From NCBI GenBank assembly GCA_027532905.1, contig JAPZUA010000002.1, forward strand, positions 248,001 through 312,000: a stretch of 64,000 nt of DNA, given 5' to 3'. The notes beneath the pieces were generated by a model. The model saw only the letters and a program-made list of their open reading frames with translations, was not told the DNA's origin and did not search any database. Positions 1 to 8,072 of the stretch are shown here, piece after piece. Made by a program: the position numbers and the translations under genes. The first letter of the stretch is position 1, and each line of letters begins with the position of its first letter. This stretch comes from Magnetospirillum sp. (GTDB lineage Bacteria > Pseudomonadota > Alphaproteobacteria > CACIAM-22H2).

Positions 1-1735
1 TACGGGCGATTCTGCCTCGCAGGGTCCATACATTGATGGGCTCCTCTTGGAGATACAGTACTGCGGAAGAATCTTCGGCATGAGCTCCGTGGCCGTCGAA
101 CATGACAACTTGGCCATCGAACGCATTTATGGCGGCAACAAACTCCATTTCATTGGCCACTTCGACGAAATCTATACGTATCGTGTCTCTCCATGCCTGA
201 CTGAAAGACTCGAGTGCGACCTCGAACACTCGCTTAATTGGATCGTCACGTTTAAGGGCGCCTATAATCAAGATGTGATGGAGGTCGGCGGGTGTGAGTC
301 TTAAGTGAGCGCGCGGCCCAACTGTTTCGATAAAAAGATTTCCTGGCGTTACAGGGATGCGGCAGACGTCTTTACGAATCAGGAGTGGCAGGCCGTCGAC
401 ATCAAGCCATTCGAGGTGAGCATCGGCTACGATCCGCACTCCAGTTTCGGATCGGCGGACAAGATCGACAAATTCAGGTGGAACAGCATCGGCGAGTCGC
501 TTCTGCACTGCGCGGAAGCCCAGCAACCGCTTACGGGACCTTGCTTCGCGCGCGCGATGCTGCTGCGCGAAGCTGCGAACCTGACCAGCACTCCGGTTGA
601 TATCGTTAGGTAGGCGAACGACCGCCGAAAAGTCCGACACTGCAAGAGCGCTAACTGCTTCGGTTCCAAGCTGAAGCTCTTGCGAGCGGATCAGCAGTAG
701 CGGATGCGGGCGCGGCGGCACCTTAGGTCCATCTTCCTTGTCTTGCGGGCCTAAACTAAATACTGCTTTGATTTGCGATTTGTTCTTGAATTCAAAGCCG
801 TAACCCTCCTGCCGGCGCAATGCCTCGAGTGTTTGTTCGAAGCCTTTTCTTTCGACCTGGTTGAGCTTTGCAGGCAGGGGCATTTGGAAGATGTGCGGGT
901 AGATCGACGGCGCAAAAAGGTTCAGGTCGATCGTTTGTCGGAACGTTCGGAAGATGTCGCGGTTGCCAACCGCTCGGCGTTCTTCAAGGACGCTGTTTGC
1001 GGTTTGAACGATTTGATCTATGTAGGGTTGTTTGCCTCGGTTGATATTCTCGAATGGGCCGTAGACCAATTCGCAATATCCTGCCGAAGCGAGGACCGAA
1101 ACGTTTGGAGCAACGCTGTTATGTCCGCCAACTTGGTACCCAATCTTGCGGTCCGTGGGTTCAATCCACGAACTCAACATTGCTTTTACAGTCTCAATAT
1201 CTTTCGGAGTGATGGTTTCGGGAAGCTTATCGCAGCGGGTTAAGAATACTTTTCGCAATGTTTCCGGGTTTAGATCCTTCATACAAATCTCGCCGTCCCG
1301 CTCGGCAACTATGACCGGAGGGACTCTGCACGACGCGGACCACTCGAAGTATTCTTTTGCATCTTCTTCGGGGCTTACTAGGATCACGTTGAATGGCACC
1401 ATCGGAGGCGGTTGCAACGAGCGAACTGCCCGGGGCGACTGACAGTACCAATTCACAGGATTGATCCCTGCGATTCGTCGGGTTCGCAGTGTTTTTTGAC
1501 CATTCTTTGTGAGATCATAAATCGTAGAAGGAAGCATCGAAGCAACGCGTAACCTCCCGTTATGACGACAAAGACTTGGCGCAAAACCTTGAGTAACCGA
1601 TGCTTCCTCGGGTGCGCTATCGGATACAGTGATGACAAAATAAATTCGAAGATCAAGCAGATATGTTTCGCCGTCAGGCGGCACGACATCTGCTTTCAGG
1701 CCCGGTGGCACGAATGCGGTTTGTTTTTCGGTCAT
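1..1735 (-). CDS. CHAT-domain-like protein, 3' end beyond window
   Basis: A reading frame on the minus strand opens with ATG at 1735-1733 and stays open for 578 codons to the window edge, so the carboxyl end is missing. The amino-terminal 500 residues match nothing I recognise. From about residue 500 the chain reads like a CHAT (caspase-like) peptidase: a hydrophobic strand followed by FDGHG, with the putative catalytic His at residue 549 (bases 89-91), then VWTLRGRIAR just before the edge. In this family a Ser-Ala-Cys-Asp segment with the catalytic Cys follows shortly; it would lie outside. CHAT proteins are proteases, often in defence or cell-death systems. GC is visibly lower than in all genes to the right and codon use is less biased, suggesting transfer. 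No good ribosome site precedes the ATG. The frame is certain; the family call rests on one motif region. Confidence 0.72.
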   Translation of the reverse strand, partial: MTEKQTAFVPPGLKADVVPPDGETYLLDLRIYFVITVSDSAPEEASVTQGFAPSLCRHNGRLRVASMLPSTIYDLTKNGQKTLRTRRIAGINPVNWYCQSPRAVRSLQPPPMVPFNVILVSPEEDAKEYFEWSASCRVPPVIVAERDGEICMKDLNPETLRKVFLTRCDKLPETITPKDIETVKAMLSSWIEPTDRKIGYQVGGHNSVAPNVSVLASAGYCELVYGPFENINRGKQPYIDQIVQTANSVLEERRAVGNRDIFRTFRQTIDLNLFAPSIYPHIFQMPLPAKLNQVERKGFEQTLEALRRQEGYGFEFKNKSQIKAVFSLGPQDKEDGPKVPPRPHPLLLIRSQELQLGTEAVSALAVSDFSAVVRLPNDINRSAGQVRSFAQQHRAREARSRKRLLGFRAVQKRLADAVPPEFVDLVRRSETGVRIVADAHLEWLDVDGLPLLIRKDVCRIPVTPGNLFIETVGPRAHLRLTPADLHHILIIGALKRDDPIKRVFEVALESFSQAWRDTIRIDFVEVANEMEFVAAINAFDGQVVMFDGHGAHAEDSSAVLYLQEEPINVWTLRGRIAR

Positions 1736-1896
1736 TGACTTTGAACTGGCCAAAATATTTGTCTATAAACTTTAGGTTATCAACTTTCTTGAAACACTGC
1801 ACGTAGTTTCTGACAAGCTGCCGCAGGCGGGATATTTGAGCTCTCGGAACAGAATATTGGATTACATTAGTTCGGCCTTATTTGTGTCAGCCGCCC
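1736..1896. other. AT-rich gap at the edge of the low-GC segment
   Basis: This 161-base gap separates the low-GC CHAT-like gene from mepA, both read leftward. It is rich in A and T, and presumably holds the promoter of the CHAT-like gene. On the minus strand a TTGATA hexamer lies upstream of AT-rich sequence, but no convincing -10 at the right spacing was found. No repeat, tRNA or integrase remnant is visible. Confidence 0.4.
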
Positions 1897-2760
1897 TCAC
1901 GGTGCAGCCAACACCGCCGCACATTGTGCCGGGAGTTTCGGGCGCGGCGGGGCGGACTGGCGCGGGCGGGGCGTTGCCGGGGCCGCCGTCGCCGCCTTAC
2001 GGCGTTCTTCGGCGTCGGCGAACCACCAGTCGAGTGTGGCGTCGCAACCGTCGCCTTGTGGGATGGCGGCTTGGGGTTGGCAATTCGGGCTGCCGGTGGG
2101 GCAGGCGAGGCGCACGTGGAAATGTTCGTTGTGGCCTACCCACGGGCGCAGTTTGCGCAGCCAGCCGCGTTCGGCCGGGGGCAGGGTTTCGCACAGGTGC
2201 TTTTTGATCGCGTAATGCACGAGTACGCGGTCCACGTTGGCGGGGGCTGCCGCCATCTGCAGCAGGCGCACATGTTCGGGGCGGAATTGGGCGGGCTCGA
2301 TGCGTTTCTCGTCGGCCGTGACCAAGCGCACGATCTCGATGATTTCGCGTTGGCTCGCCGGCAACTGCGGTTTCGGATTCAGGTTGAACCAAATATCGAC
2401 GTCGGTGCCGTTCTGGTGCGAGGCGTGGCCGTCGCGCATCGGGCCGCCGCGCGGCTGCGACAGGTCGCCGACATAAAACGGTGCGAGCCCGGCAGCCTGG
2501 GCGCGCGCACCGAGATCGCGAACGTAAGAAACGGTCTGCGGATGGCTCCAATTGCGGTTGCGCGACAGGCGCACGGCTTGATAGCCCGGCCCGTCTGGCG
2601 GCAAGGCTTGCGCACCCGCAATGCAGCCATTGGCAGGGCCGCCGAAAATCTCGGTGGGTCCGCGCGTCGGCAATTTGGGCTCGTGCCATTCTTTGGCCGC
2701 CAGCGGGGCCGCCCAGGCGAGGGCCGCCAGAAATGCGGCGAGGCGAAAGCTAGGCCGCAT
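1897..2760 (-). CDS. mepA: MepA, penicillin-insensitive murein endopeptidase
   Basis: MepA is a periplasmic zinc metallopeptidase (LAS group, peptidase family M74) that cuts D-Ala-meso-DAP cross-links in peptidoglycan. The 287-residue product starts with a signal peptide (about residues 1-22, ending PLAAKE). Zinc-site motifs are present: SHQNGTDVDIW with His115 and Asp122, and GHNEHFHVRL with the HxH near residues 213-215. The tail is Pro- and Ala-rich. The ATG at 2760 was chosen because the signal peptide begins there; upstream in-frame codons only read through the 3' end of the ABC-F gene. The start codon lies inside the last codons of that gene (11-base overlap), so translation is probably coupled. 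Confidence 0.92.
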   Translation of the reverse strand: MRPSFRLAAFLAALAWAAPLAAKEWHEPKLPTRGPTEIFGGPANGCIAGAQALPPDGPGYQAVRLSRNRNWSHPQTVSYVRDLGARAQAAGLAPFYVGDLSQPRGGPMRDGHASHQNGTDVDIWFNLNPKPQLPASQREIIEIVRLVTADEKRIEPAQFRPEHVRLLQMAAAPANVDRVLVHYAIKKHLCETLPPAERGWLRKLRPWVGHNEHFHVRLACPTGSPNCQPQAAIPQGDGCDATLDWWFADAEERRKAATAAPATPRPRQSAPPRPKLPAQCAAVLAAP

Positions 2761-4609
2761 CCGCCTGTTCCAACGCTTCGGCTGCAAGCATCCAGCGCGC
2801 TTCGGCGGCTTCGAGGATGGAAGCATGCGCCTTCTGGCGCTTGGCAAGCTCGGCGGCTTTGCGCGGATCGTTGTAGGTGGCGGGCAAGGTTGCTTCGCGC
2901 TCGAGCTTTTTGCTTTCTTCGGTCGCACGCGCGAGGGCGTCTTCGGCCGCCTTCAGCTCTTTTTTGAGGGCGGCGAGATTCTCAGGCGGCGCTTTGGCGG
3001 CGGGTGCGGCGGCCTTTGGCTTTTCGGCCGCTTGGCGTTGCGCGCGCCGTTCGGCCAACGCGAGCGACCGGTATTCGTCGAGATCGCCCTCGAACGGTGT
3101 CACCTTGCCGTTGGCGACGAGCCACAGCCGGTCGCAGGTGAGTTCGAGCAGGCTCCAATCGTGCGTGACGAGAATGACTGTGCCCGCGAATTCGTTGATC
3201 GCCGTCACAAGCCGCTCGCGGCTCGCCATGTCGAGATGGTTCGTGGGCTCGTCGAGGATCAGCAATTGGGGCGCGTGCGCGGTCGCAAGCGCAAACGCCA
3301 GGCGCGCTTTTTCCCCGCCCGACAGCACGTCGGCTTTCACGTCGGCCTTGTTGCCCGAAAAGCCGAAGCGGCCGAGGCGCGCGCGCAGCGCTTCGGGCTT
3401 GGCGGTCGGCATGGCGTCGCCGAGCAGCTGGAAGGGCGAGCGGTTCGGGTCGATGTCTTCGATCTGGTGCTGCGCGAAAAACCCGGTCTGGAGTTTGCTG
3501 GCACGCGTGGTGCCGCCGGTCATCGGCTGCAGGCGGCCCGCGAACAATTTCGCGAGCGTGGATTTGCCGTTGCCGTTGGCCCCCAACAGGCCGATGCGGT
3601 CTTCGGGATCGAGCCGCAGATCCACGTTGGTGAGCACGGGCTTGCCCGGCGTGTAGCCAACCGATGCGCGGTCGAAGGTGACCAGCGGCGGTTTCGGCAG
3701 TTCGACCTCGGGGAATTCGAAGCGCACGGCGTCTTCGTCTTTCTCGACGAAGACGGGCGTGAGCTTTGCCAACGCCTTGAGGCGCGACTGCGCTTGGCGC
3801 GCTTTGGACGCCTTGGCGCGGAAGCGATCGACGAAGGCTTGCATGTGCTTGCGCTGGGCATCGACCTTGGAAGCCATCGCGGCCTGGAGGGCGAGGCGCT
3901 CCTGGCGCAGCACTTCGAAACGGTCGTAGTCGCCCGTGTAGAGCGTCATCTTGCGGCTGTCGAGATGCAGGATGTGCGTGCACACGGCGTTGAGCAGGCG
4001 GCGGTCGTGGCTCACGACCATCAGCGTGCCGGGCCAGCGCTGCAGATAGTCTTCGAGCCACAAGGCGCTCTCGAGATCGAGATGGTTCGTGGGCTCGTCG
4101 AGCAGCAGAATATCGGGGCGCGCGAACAGCACGGCGGCAAGGGCCACGCGCATGCGCCAGCCGCCCGAAAATTCGGAGAGCGCGCGGTCCTGCATTGCCG
4201 CATCGAAGCCGAGGCCCGCGAGGATCGAGGCCGCGCGGGGCACGGCCGTGTAGGCGTCGATCTCGGCCAGCCGCATATGGATGTCGGCAATACGTTCGCC
4301 GTCTTCGGTGGTCTCTTCCTCGGCGAGCAGCGAGGCGCGCTCTTCGTCGGCCGCGAGCACGGCTTCGAGCGGGGTCGTGGTGCCGCCGGGGGCTTCCTGT
4401 GCGACAAAGCCCACGCGCGCGCGTTTGGGCATCGAGATGCTGCCGCGATCGGGTGCGATCCGGCCCAGAATCGCGTCGAGCAGCGTGGATTTGCCGGCCC
4501 CGTTGCGGCCGATGAGGCCCACACGGCGGCCTTCGGGCACAAGGGCGCTGGCGTCTTCGAGGAGCGTGAGGCCGCCGATGCGCAGCGTGAGGTTTTCGAT
4601 CGCGATCAT
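2750..4609 (-). CDS. ABC-F family ATPase (Uup/YheS type)
   Basis: This 619-residue soluble protein has two ABC ATPase domains and no membrane segment, as in the ABC-F family that acts on ribosomes. The first domain has Walker A GRNGAGKS (about residues 34-41) and LLLDEPTNHLDL; the second has GANGNGKS, an LSGGEKARL signature and LILDEPTNHLDM. A charged interdomain linker and a carboxyl-terminal coiled coil of about 60 residues (Lys/Glu/Ala-rich) are visible. The ATG at 4609 follows a good AGAGGGAAG ribosome site. It is transcribed away from the inositol-monophosphatase-like gene across 42 bases and is followed by mepA with overlap. Which ABC-F subgroup it belongs to cannot be settled by eye. 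Confidence 0.93.
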   Translation of the reverse strand: MIAIENLTLRIGGLTLLEDASALVPEGRRVGLIGRNGAGKSTLLDAILGRIAPDRGSISMPKRARVGFVAQEAPGGTTTPLEAVLAADEERASLLAEEETTEDGERIADIHMRLAEIDAYTAVPRAASILAGLGFDAAMQDRALSEFSGGWRMRVALAAVLFARPDILLLDEPTNHLDLESALWLEDYLQRWPGTLMVVSHDRRLLNAVCTHILHLDSRKMTLYTGDYDRFEVLRQERLALQAAMASKVDAQRKHMQAFVDRFRAKASKARQAQSRLKALAKLTPVFVEKDEDAVRFEFPEVELPKPPLVTFDRASVGYTPGKPVLTNVDLRLDPEDRIGLLGANGNGKSTLAKLFAGRLQPMTGGTTRASKLQTGFFAQHQIEDIDPNRSPFQLLGDAMPTAKPEALRARLGRFGFSGNKADVKADVLSGGEKARLAFALATAHAPQLLILDEPTNHLDMASRERLVTAINEFAGTVILVTHDWSLLELTCDRLWLVANGKVTPFEGDLDEYRSLALAERRAQRQAAEKPKAAAPAAKAPPENLAALKKELKAAEDALARATEESKKLEREATLPATYNDPRKAAELAKRQKAHASILEAAEARWMLAAEALEQADAA

Positions 4610-4651
4610 GGGGCTTCCCTCTAGCAGATCGGGCGCGTAACGTCGCGTGCC

Positions 4652-5464
4652 ATGACGCAAAAAATCGATGAGGCGGGGCTCGCCGCCCGCTACCACGCAA
4701 TGGTCGGCATCGCCCGCGCGGCGGGCGATCTGCAGCGCCGCTATTTCGCCGACCGCGCGACGCTCGCCACGAGCTTCAAAGGCCCGCAAGACTATCTGAC
4801 CGTGGCCGACGGGGCCGTCGAGCGGCTGGTCGTGGCCTCCTTGCAAGGTGCTTTCCCCGGCGACGGCGTTTTGGGCGAGGAAGGCGGGGGCAGTCACGAT
4901 CCGTCGGCCCTCTGGGTCATCGATCCCATCGACGGCACGGCGAATTTCGCCAACGGAATCGCGCATTTCTGCATTTCGATCGCGTTCGTGGCGCAAGGCC
5001 GCGAGGAGATGGGGGCCATCTACGATCCCATAAGGGGCGACATGTTTTTGGCGCGCCGCGGCTTCGGTGCCACCTGCAACGGCCGGCCGATGAAGACGAC
5101 GAAGATCGACGATCCCGCGCGCGCGCAGATCGAGCTTGGCTGGTCGAACCGGCGGCCGATGGCGGCTTATACGGCGGCCCTCGAAAAACTCGTAGCGGCC
5201 GGTGCGTCGTTTCGCCGCGCAGGCTCGGGCGCTTTGGGTCTCGCTTACGTGGCCGACGGCCGCAGCGACGGCTATGCGGAACTGCACATCAATTCGTGGG
5301 ATTGCCTTGCGGGCCTGCTGATGGTGCGCGAGGCGGGCGGGCGCACGAACGATTTTCTCGGCATGGGCGGGCTGATCGAGGGGGCACCCGTGCTCGCGGC
5401 CGGGCCCGGCCTTTACGATGCGATCGGGCGCCTCGTCGGCCTCGACGACGTTCCGTCGCTCTAG
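4652..5464 (+). CDS. Inositol monophosphatase family protein (SuhB/HisN-like)
   Basis: A 270-residue member of the Mg-dependent, Li-sensitive sugar phosphatase family. Metal-binding motifs are intact: GEEGG near residue 76, DPIDGTANF near residue 91 and WDCLAG near residue 211. The family includes inositol-1-phosphatase (SuhB), histidinol phosphatase (HisN) and related enzymes, which cannot be told apart from the motifs alone. It is divergent from the ABC-F gene and followed after 6 bases by the AtuA-type gene, which may be co-transcribed. Confidence 0.88.
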   Translation: MTQKIDEAGLAARYHAMVGIARAAGDLQRRYFADRATLATSFKGPQDYLTVADGAVERLVVASLQGAFPGDGVLGEEGGGSHDPSALWVIDPIDGTANFANGIAHFCISIAFVAQGREEMGAIYDPIRGDMFLARRGFGATCNGRPMKTTKIDDPARAQIELGWSNRRPMAAYTAALEKLVAAGASFRRAGSGALGLAYVADGRSDGYAELHINSWDCLAGLLMVREAGGRTNDFLGMGGLIEGAPVLAAGPGLYDAIGRLVGLDDVPSL

Positions 5465-5470
5465 TCTTCG

Positions 5471-6721
5471 ATGCTGCGCATCGGACATGCCGGGCACGGC
5501 GAACGGCCGCTCGAAACCGCTGCCTTGCTCGACCGCTTGGCCGAGGCCGAGGGCACAAACGTGCTCGTGCTGCAGCTCGATGCAGGCGACGTCGAGCGCG
5601 CCCTTGGCGATCTTCTCGTGCCGCTCCTGTCCAAGCGCGTGCGGCTCGTCGTCGAAGTGCCGGACGGCGATCCGATCGCCGTCGCAAATGCGCTGACGGG
5701 GCTTGCCGCACGGCTCGGCAAACGGCGGCCGCGCGTGGGCGTGCTCGAGGGCCACAATCTGTTGGCCACGCAATTGCCGGCGGTCCTCGTGGCTTTGCGC
5801 TGCGACCCGCCGCCGCCGCCGGGTTTTGCGCTGGCGACGGCTGAAGTCGAGCTTGGCAGCGAACCGCTGTTGGGGCTCATCGCCAAAGGATCCGAGATTT
5901 TGGTGACGGGCACGGTCGCGGCCTCGTGCGTCGCGATCGCGTTTGCGCGCCATGTGCATCGTTGGCAGGCCGGCGATTTCGACCGGCTCGCGGCGGCGGC
6001 TTGCGTCGGGCGCATTTTGCGCAGCGGTGCGGCCGCCGTGGGCGGCGATCTCGACGAGACGGTGCCGCTTTCGGGCCTGCCATATGCCGACATCGCACCC
6101 GACGGGGGCGTGCGCTTCATTGCGACGCATGCGGGGCCCGTGCGCGTGGCGGGGCTCGCGTTGGCGTTGCTCGACGGGCTTGCGGCACCCGCGCAATGGA
6201 TCGAGCCCGACGTGACGGTCGATCTCGGCAATGCCGTTCTGCACGGGCCGCAGCTCGAAGGTGTCGTGGGCGGGCCTGCGGCCAATTGGGTTGCGGGGCG
6301 CTTCGTGTTCGAAGGCGGCTTCGAGGGGGCGGCCGAGATCGCCTATGGCGGCGGTGGGGCGGCCGCACGCGGGCTTGCGGCGGCGCGCGAACTCGAAACG
6401 CGGCTCGCCGCGTTGCCGGGCGATGCGCGCGCGCGCGTCGAGATCGTCGGCTTCGATGCAGCGGCCAAAGCGGCGGGCGAGCAGGTGCGCGATTTGGCCG
6501 TCGCACCGGGCCGCGACGTGCGCGTGCGGCTTGCGGTGCGCGGCGAAACGGGGGCTCAAGTGCAGGCAGCCCTTGCCGAGGCACGCGGCCTCGTGCGCTT
6601 CGGGCCGGCCGGCGGGGCATTGCTCTATGCGACGGCGGCGCGCGAGCGCCGCGTTTGCGCCGCGCGCGTCGACAAGATTTTTGTGGCCCCGCGCGCAACC
6701 CAGATGACGGGGGATCTGTGA
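5471..6721 (+). CDS. AtuA-type DUF1446 protein, large part
   Basis: The 416-residue product resembles the DUF1446 domain of AtuA proteins, which are linked to acyclic terpene and branched-chain acyl-CoA breakdown. It opens with LRIGHAGHGERPLETAALL and shows the Gly-rich segments of the family (VEGHN, VGGPAANW). In typical AtuA proteins a small ferredoxin-fold domain follows in the same chain; here it is encoded by the next gene, joined by a GTGA overlap. The substrate is unknown. The call rests mainly on the recognisable partner domain, so it is less certain than that of the neighbour. Confidence 0.62.
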   Translation: MLRIGHAGHGERPLETAALLDRLAEAEGTNVLVLQLDAGDVERALGDLLVPLLSKRVRLVVEVPDGDPIAVANALTGLAARLGKRRPRVGVLEGHNLLATQLPAVLVALRCDPPPPPGFALATAEVELGSEPLLGLIAKGSEILVTGTVAASCVAIAFARHVHRWQAGDFDRLAAAACVGRILRSGAAAVGGDLDETVPLSGLPYADIAPDGGVRFIATHAGPVRVAGLALALLDGLAAPAQWIEPDVTVDLGNAVLHGPQLEGVVGGPAANWVAGRFVFEGGFEGAAEIAYGGGGAAARGLAAARELETRLAALPGDARARVEIVGFDAAAKAAGEQVRDLAVAPGRDVRVRLAVRGETGAQVQAALAEARGLVRFGPAGGALLYATAARERRVCAARVDKIFVAPRATQMTGDL

Positions 6722-7056
6722 GCCTTACGGTTACGCACCCGGTTCCGTTGCGCGAATTCTGCCATGCGCGTGCGCATGTCGCAGGCAGTGCCTTGGTGAT
6801 CGTGCTCGCTTTGCGCGATCCGCAGGATTGGCGCCTCGTGCGCGAAGGGGCCAGCCTTGCGCGCGTGCGCGCGTGGCTCGGCGCCTTGCGCGCAGGCAAT
6901 GTGCGGCGCCTCGAACTGCCGGGGCTGGCAGCATTGCACTTCCTGTTCGAGGCTGCCGCCGGGGCCGGGCGCGGCCACGATCTGTCGGCCGATCCGACGG
7001 GGCGCGCCTTCGCCCAGCGTTTGCTCGACATGCCGGTGCCGGTTGCGCCAAACTAG
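6718..7056 (+). CDS. AtuA-like ferredoxin-fold domain protein
   Basis: This 112-residue protein matches the carboxyl-terminal ferredoxin-fold domain of AtuA proteins: it opens VPLREFCHARAHVAG where the family has a RxGDKG-like segment, continues with a conserved VIVLALRDP strand and ends with ELPGLAALHF and QRLLDMPVPV. The start is the GTG at 6718, overlapping the TGA of the preceding gene. It probably pairs with that protein to rebuild the usual two-domain unit. Here the RSGDKGD-like loop reads CHARAHVAG, so its charged residues have changed, which could mean altered activity. Confidence 0.75.
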   Translation: MSLTVTHPVPLREFCHARAHVAGSALVIVLALRDPQDWRLVREGASLARVRAWLGALRAGNVRRLELPGLAALHFLFEAAAGAGRGHDLSADPTGRAFAQRLLDMPVPVAPN

Positions 7057-7086
7057 GCTTTCTTGTTCCACCCCCCGGAGTTGCCG

Positions 7087-7416
7087 ATGCCCGAAGATAT
7101 TGTCCGCGAAGTCGATCCGCTCGAAGCCAAAAGACAGATCGATGCGGGGGCGGCCGTGCTGATCGACGTGCGCGAAGCCGAAGAATACGCGGCAGCACGC
7201 ATCGACGGTTCGGCGCTCTTTCCGCTGTCGGCGTTCGATCCCAATGCGCACGCGTCGCTGAAGGGCAAGCAGGTGATCGTGCATTGCCTGATGGGCGGGC
7301 GCTCGATGCGCGCGGCCCAAGCACTCGCCCCCGTGCTGGGAGCTGCAAACGTGCGCTCGATGGCGGGCGGGCTCAATGCGTGGCAGGCCATGGGCCTGCC
7401 GGTCAAGAACGGCTGA
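7087..7416 (+). CDS. Single-domain rhodanese-like protein
   Basis: A 109-residue cytoplasmic rhodanese domain, expected to carry sulfur as a persulfide. The active-site loop is HCLMGGRS with Cys67, and the DVREAEEY and GGLNAW motifs are in place. The ATG at 7087 was chosen because GGAG stands seven bases upstream; an in-frame TTG further up has no ribosome site. It sits between the AtuA-type pair and the DedA gene, all on one strand with short gaps. The sulfur acceptor is unknown. Confidence 0.9.
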   Translation: MPEDIVREVDPLEAKRQIDAGAAVLIDVREAEEYAAARIDGSALFPLSAFDPNAHASLKGKQVIVHCLMGGRSMRAAQALAPVLGAANVRSMAGGLNAWQAMGLPVKNG

Positions 7417-7425
7417 GGCATCCCC

Positions 7426-7995
7426 TTGGATCTCGCACAAATCCTCGACCTGATCCGTAATCAGGGCGACGCGGCCTACGCGCTTATCGTCTCGGGCTCG
7501 GCGTGGAACTCGCTGCTGCTGCCGCTGTTTGCGGGCTATGCGGTGAAGCTCGATGCGCTCGCCTACATACCCACCGTCGTTGCCGTGTGGGCGGGCGGGT
7601 TCCTGGGCGACGAATTGCGCTTCTGGCTCGCCCGCCGCTACGGCAGTGCTTTGTTCGAGCAGATGCCGCGCATCCGCGTCGGCGTCGAGCGTGCCGCGCG
7701 CGTGATCGATCGCCACGGCGATTGGCTCATTTTCGTCTATCGCTATCCGCACGGCATTCGCGGGCTTGCGGCGTTTGCGTTCGGGCTGTCGCAGATGGCG
7801 CGGCTGCGCTTCACGATCCTCAATTTTCTGTCGGCGGGCGTGTGGGCCAATACCGTGGTCGGAACGGGCTACGCGTTCGGCCATCTTTCCGACAAAGCTT
7901 TGGGCGAGGTTGCAACACAAGCGGCCTTGGGCCTGCTCGTGGCGTTCCTCGTGCTCGCGTGGCTCCTGTCCAAGCGGCTCGAGAAAAGCCTGTAG
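7426..7995 (+). CDS. DedA family inner-membrane protein
   Basis: The 189-residue product has a VTT/DedA-type layout: hydrophobic segments near the start, GGFLGDELRFWLARRYG (family loop), a FVYRYPHGIRG segment close to the FxRxxPxxR motif of the family, and hydrophobic segments toward the carboxyl end. DedA proteins are thought to flip phospholipids or undecaprenyl phosphate. The start is TTG at 7426, with GAGG eight bases upstream. It follows the rhodanese gene by nine bases. The family is clear; the transported lipid is not. Confidence 0.85.
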   Translation: MDLAQILDLIRNQGDAAYALIVSGSAWNSLLLPLFAGYAVKLDALAYIPTVVAVWAGGFLGDELRFWLARRYGSALFEQMPRIRVGVERAARVIDRHGDWLIFVYRYPHGIRGLAAFAFGLSQMARLRFTILNFLSAGVWANTVVGTGYAFGHLSDKALGEVATQAALGLLVAFLVLAWLLSKRLEKSL

Positions 7996-8072
7996 CGGCG
8001 GCATTGTCGGTTGGCGGCACGCCGCCGCTCGCCTAAGATCGAAATGCGTTAAAGCAACCTTGGTGGATTCGC

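Noticed and set aside
47-1442. Several short plus-strand frames of 85-156 codons in the first 1.4 kb
   Set aside because: They lie antisense to the uninterrupted 578-codon minus-strand frame, lack ribosome sites and read as low-quality protein.
2621-4624. A 667-codon plus-strand frame over the ABC-F gene
   Set aside because: It is the antisense shadow of a GC-rich gene; the opposite strand encodes a clear ABC-F ATPase.
4610-6559. Long upstream extension of the ABC-F frame
   Set aside because: It is antisense to the inositol-monophosphatase-like and AtuA-type genes; the ABC-F start at 4609 has a good ribosome site and the family start.
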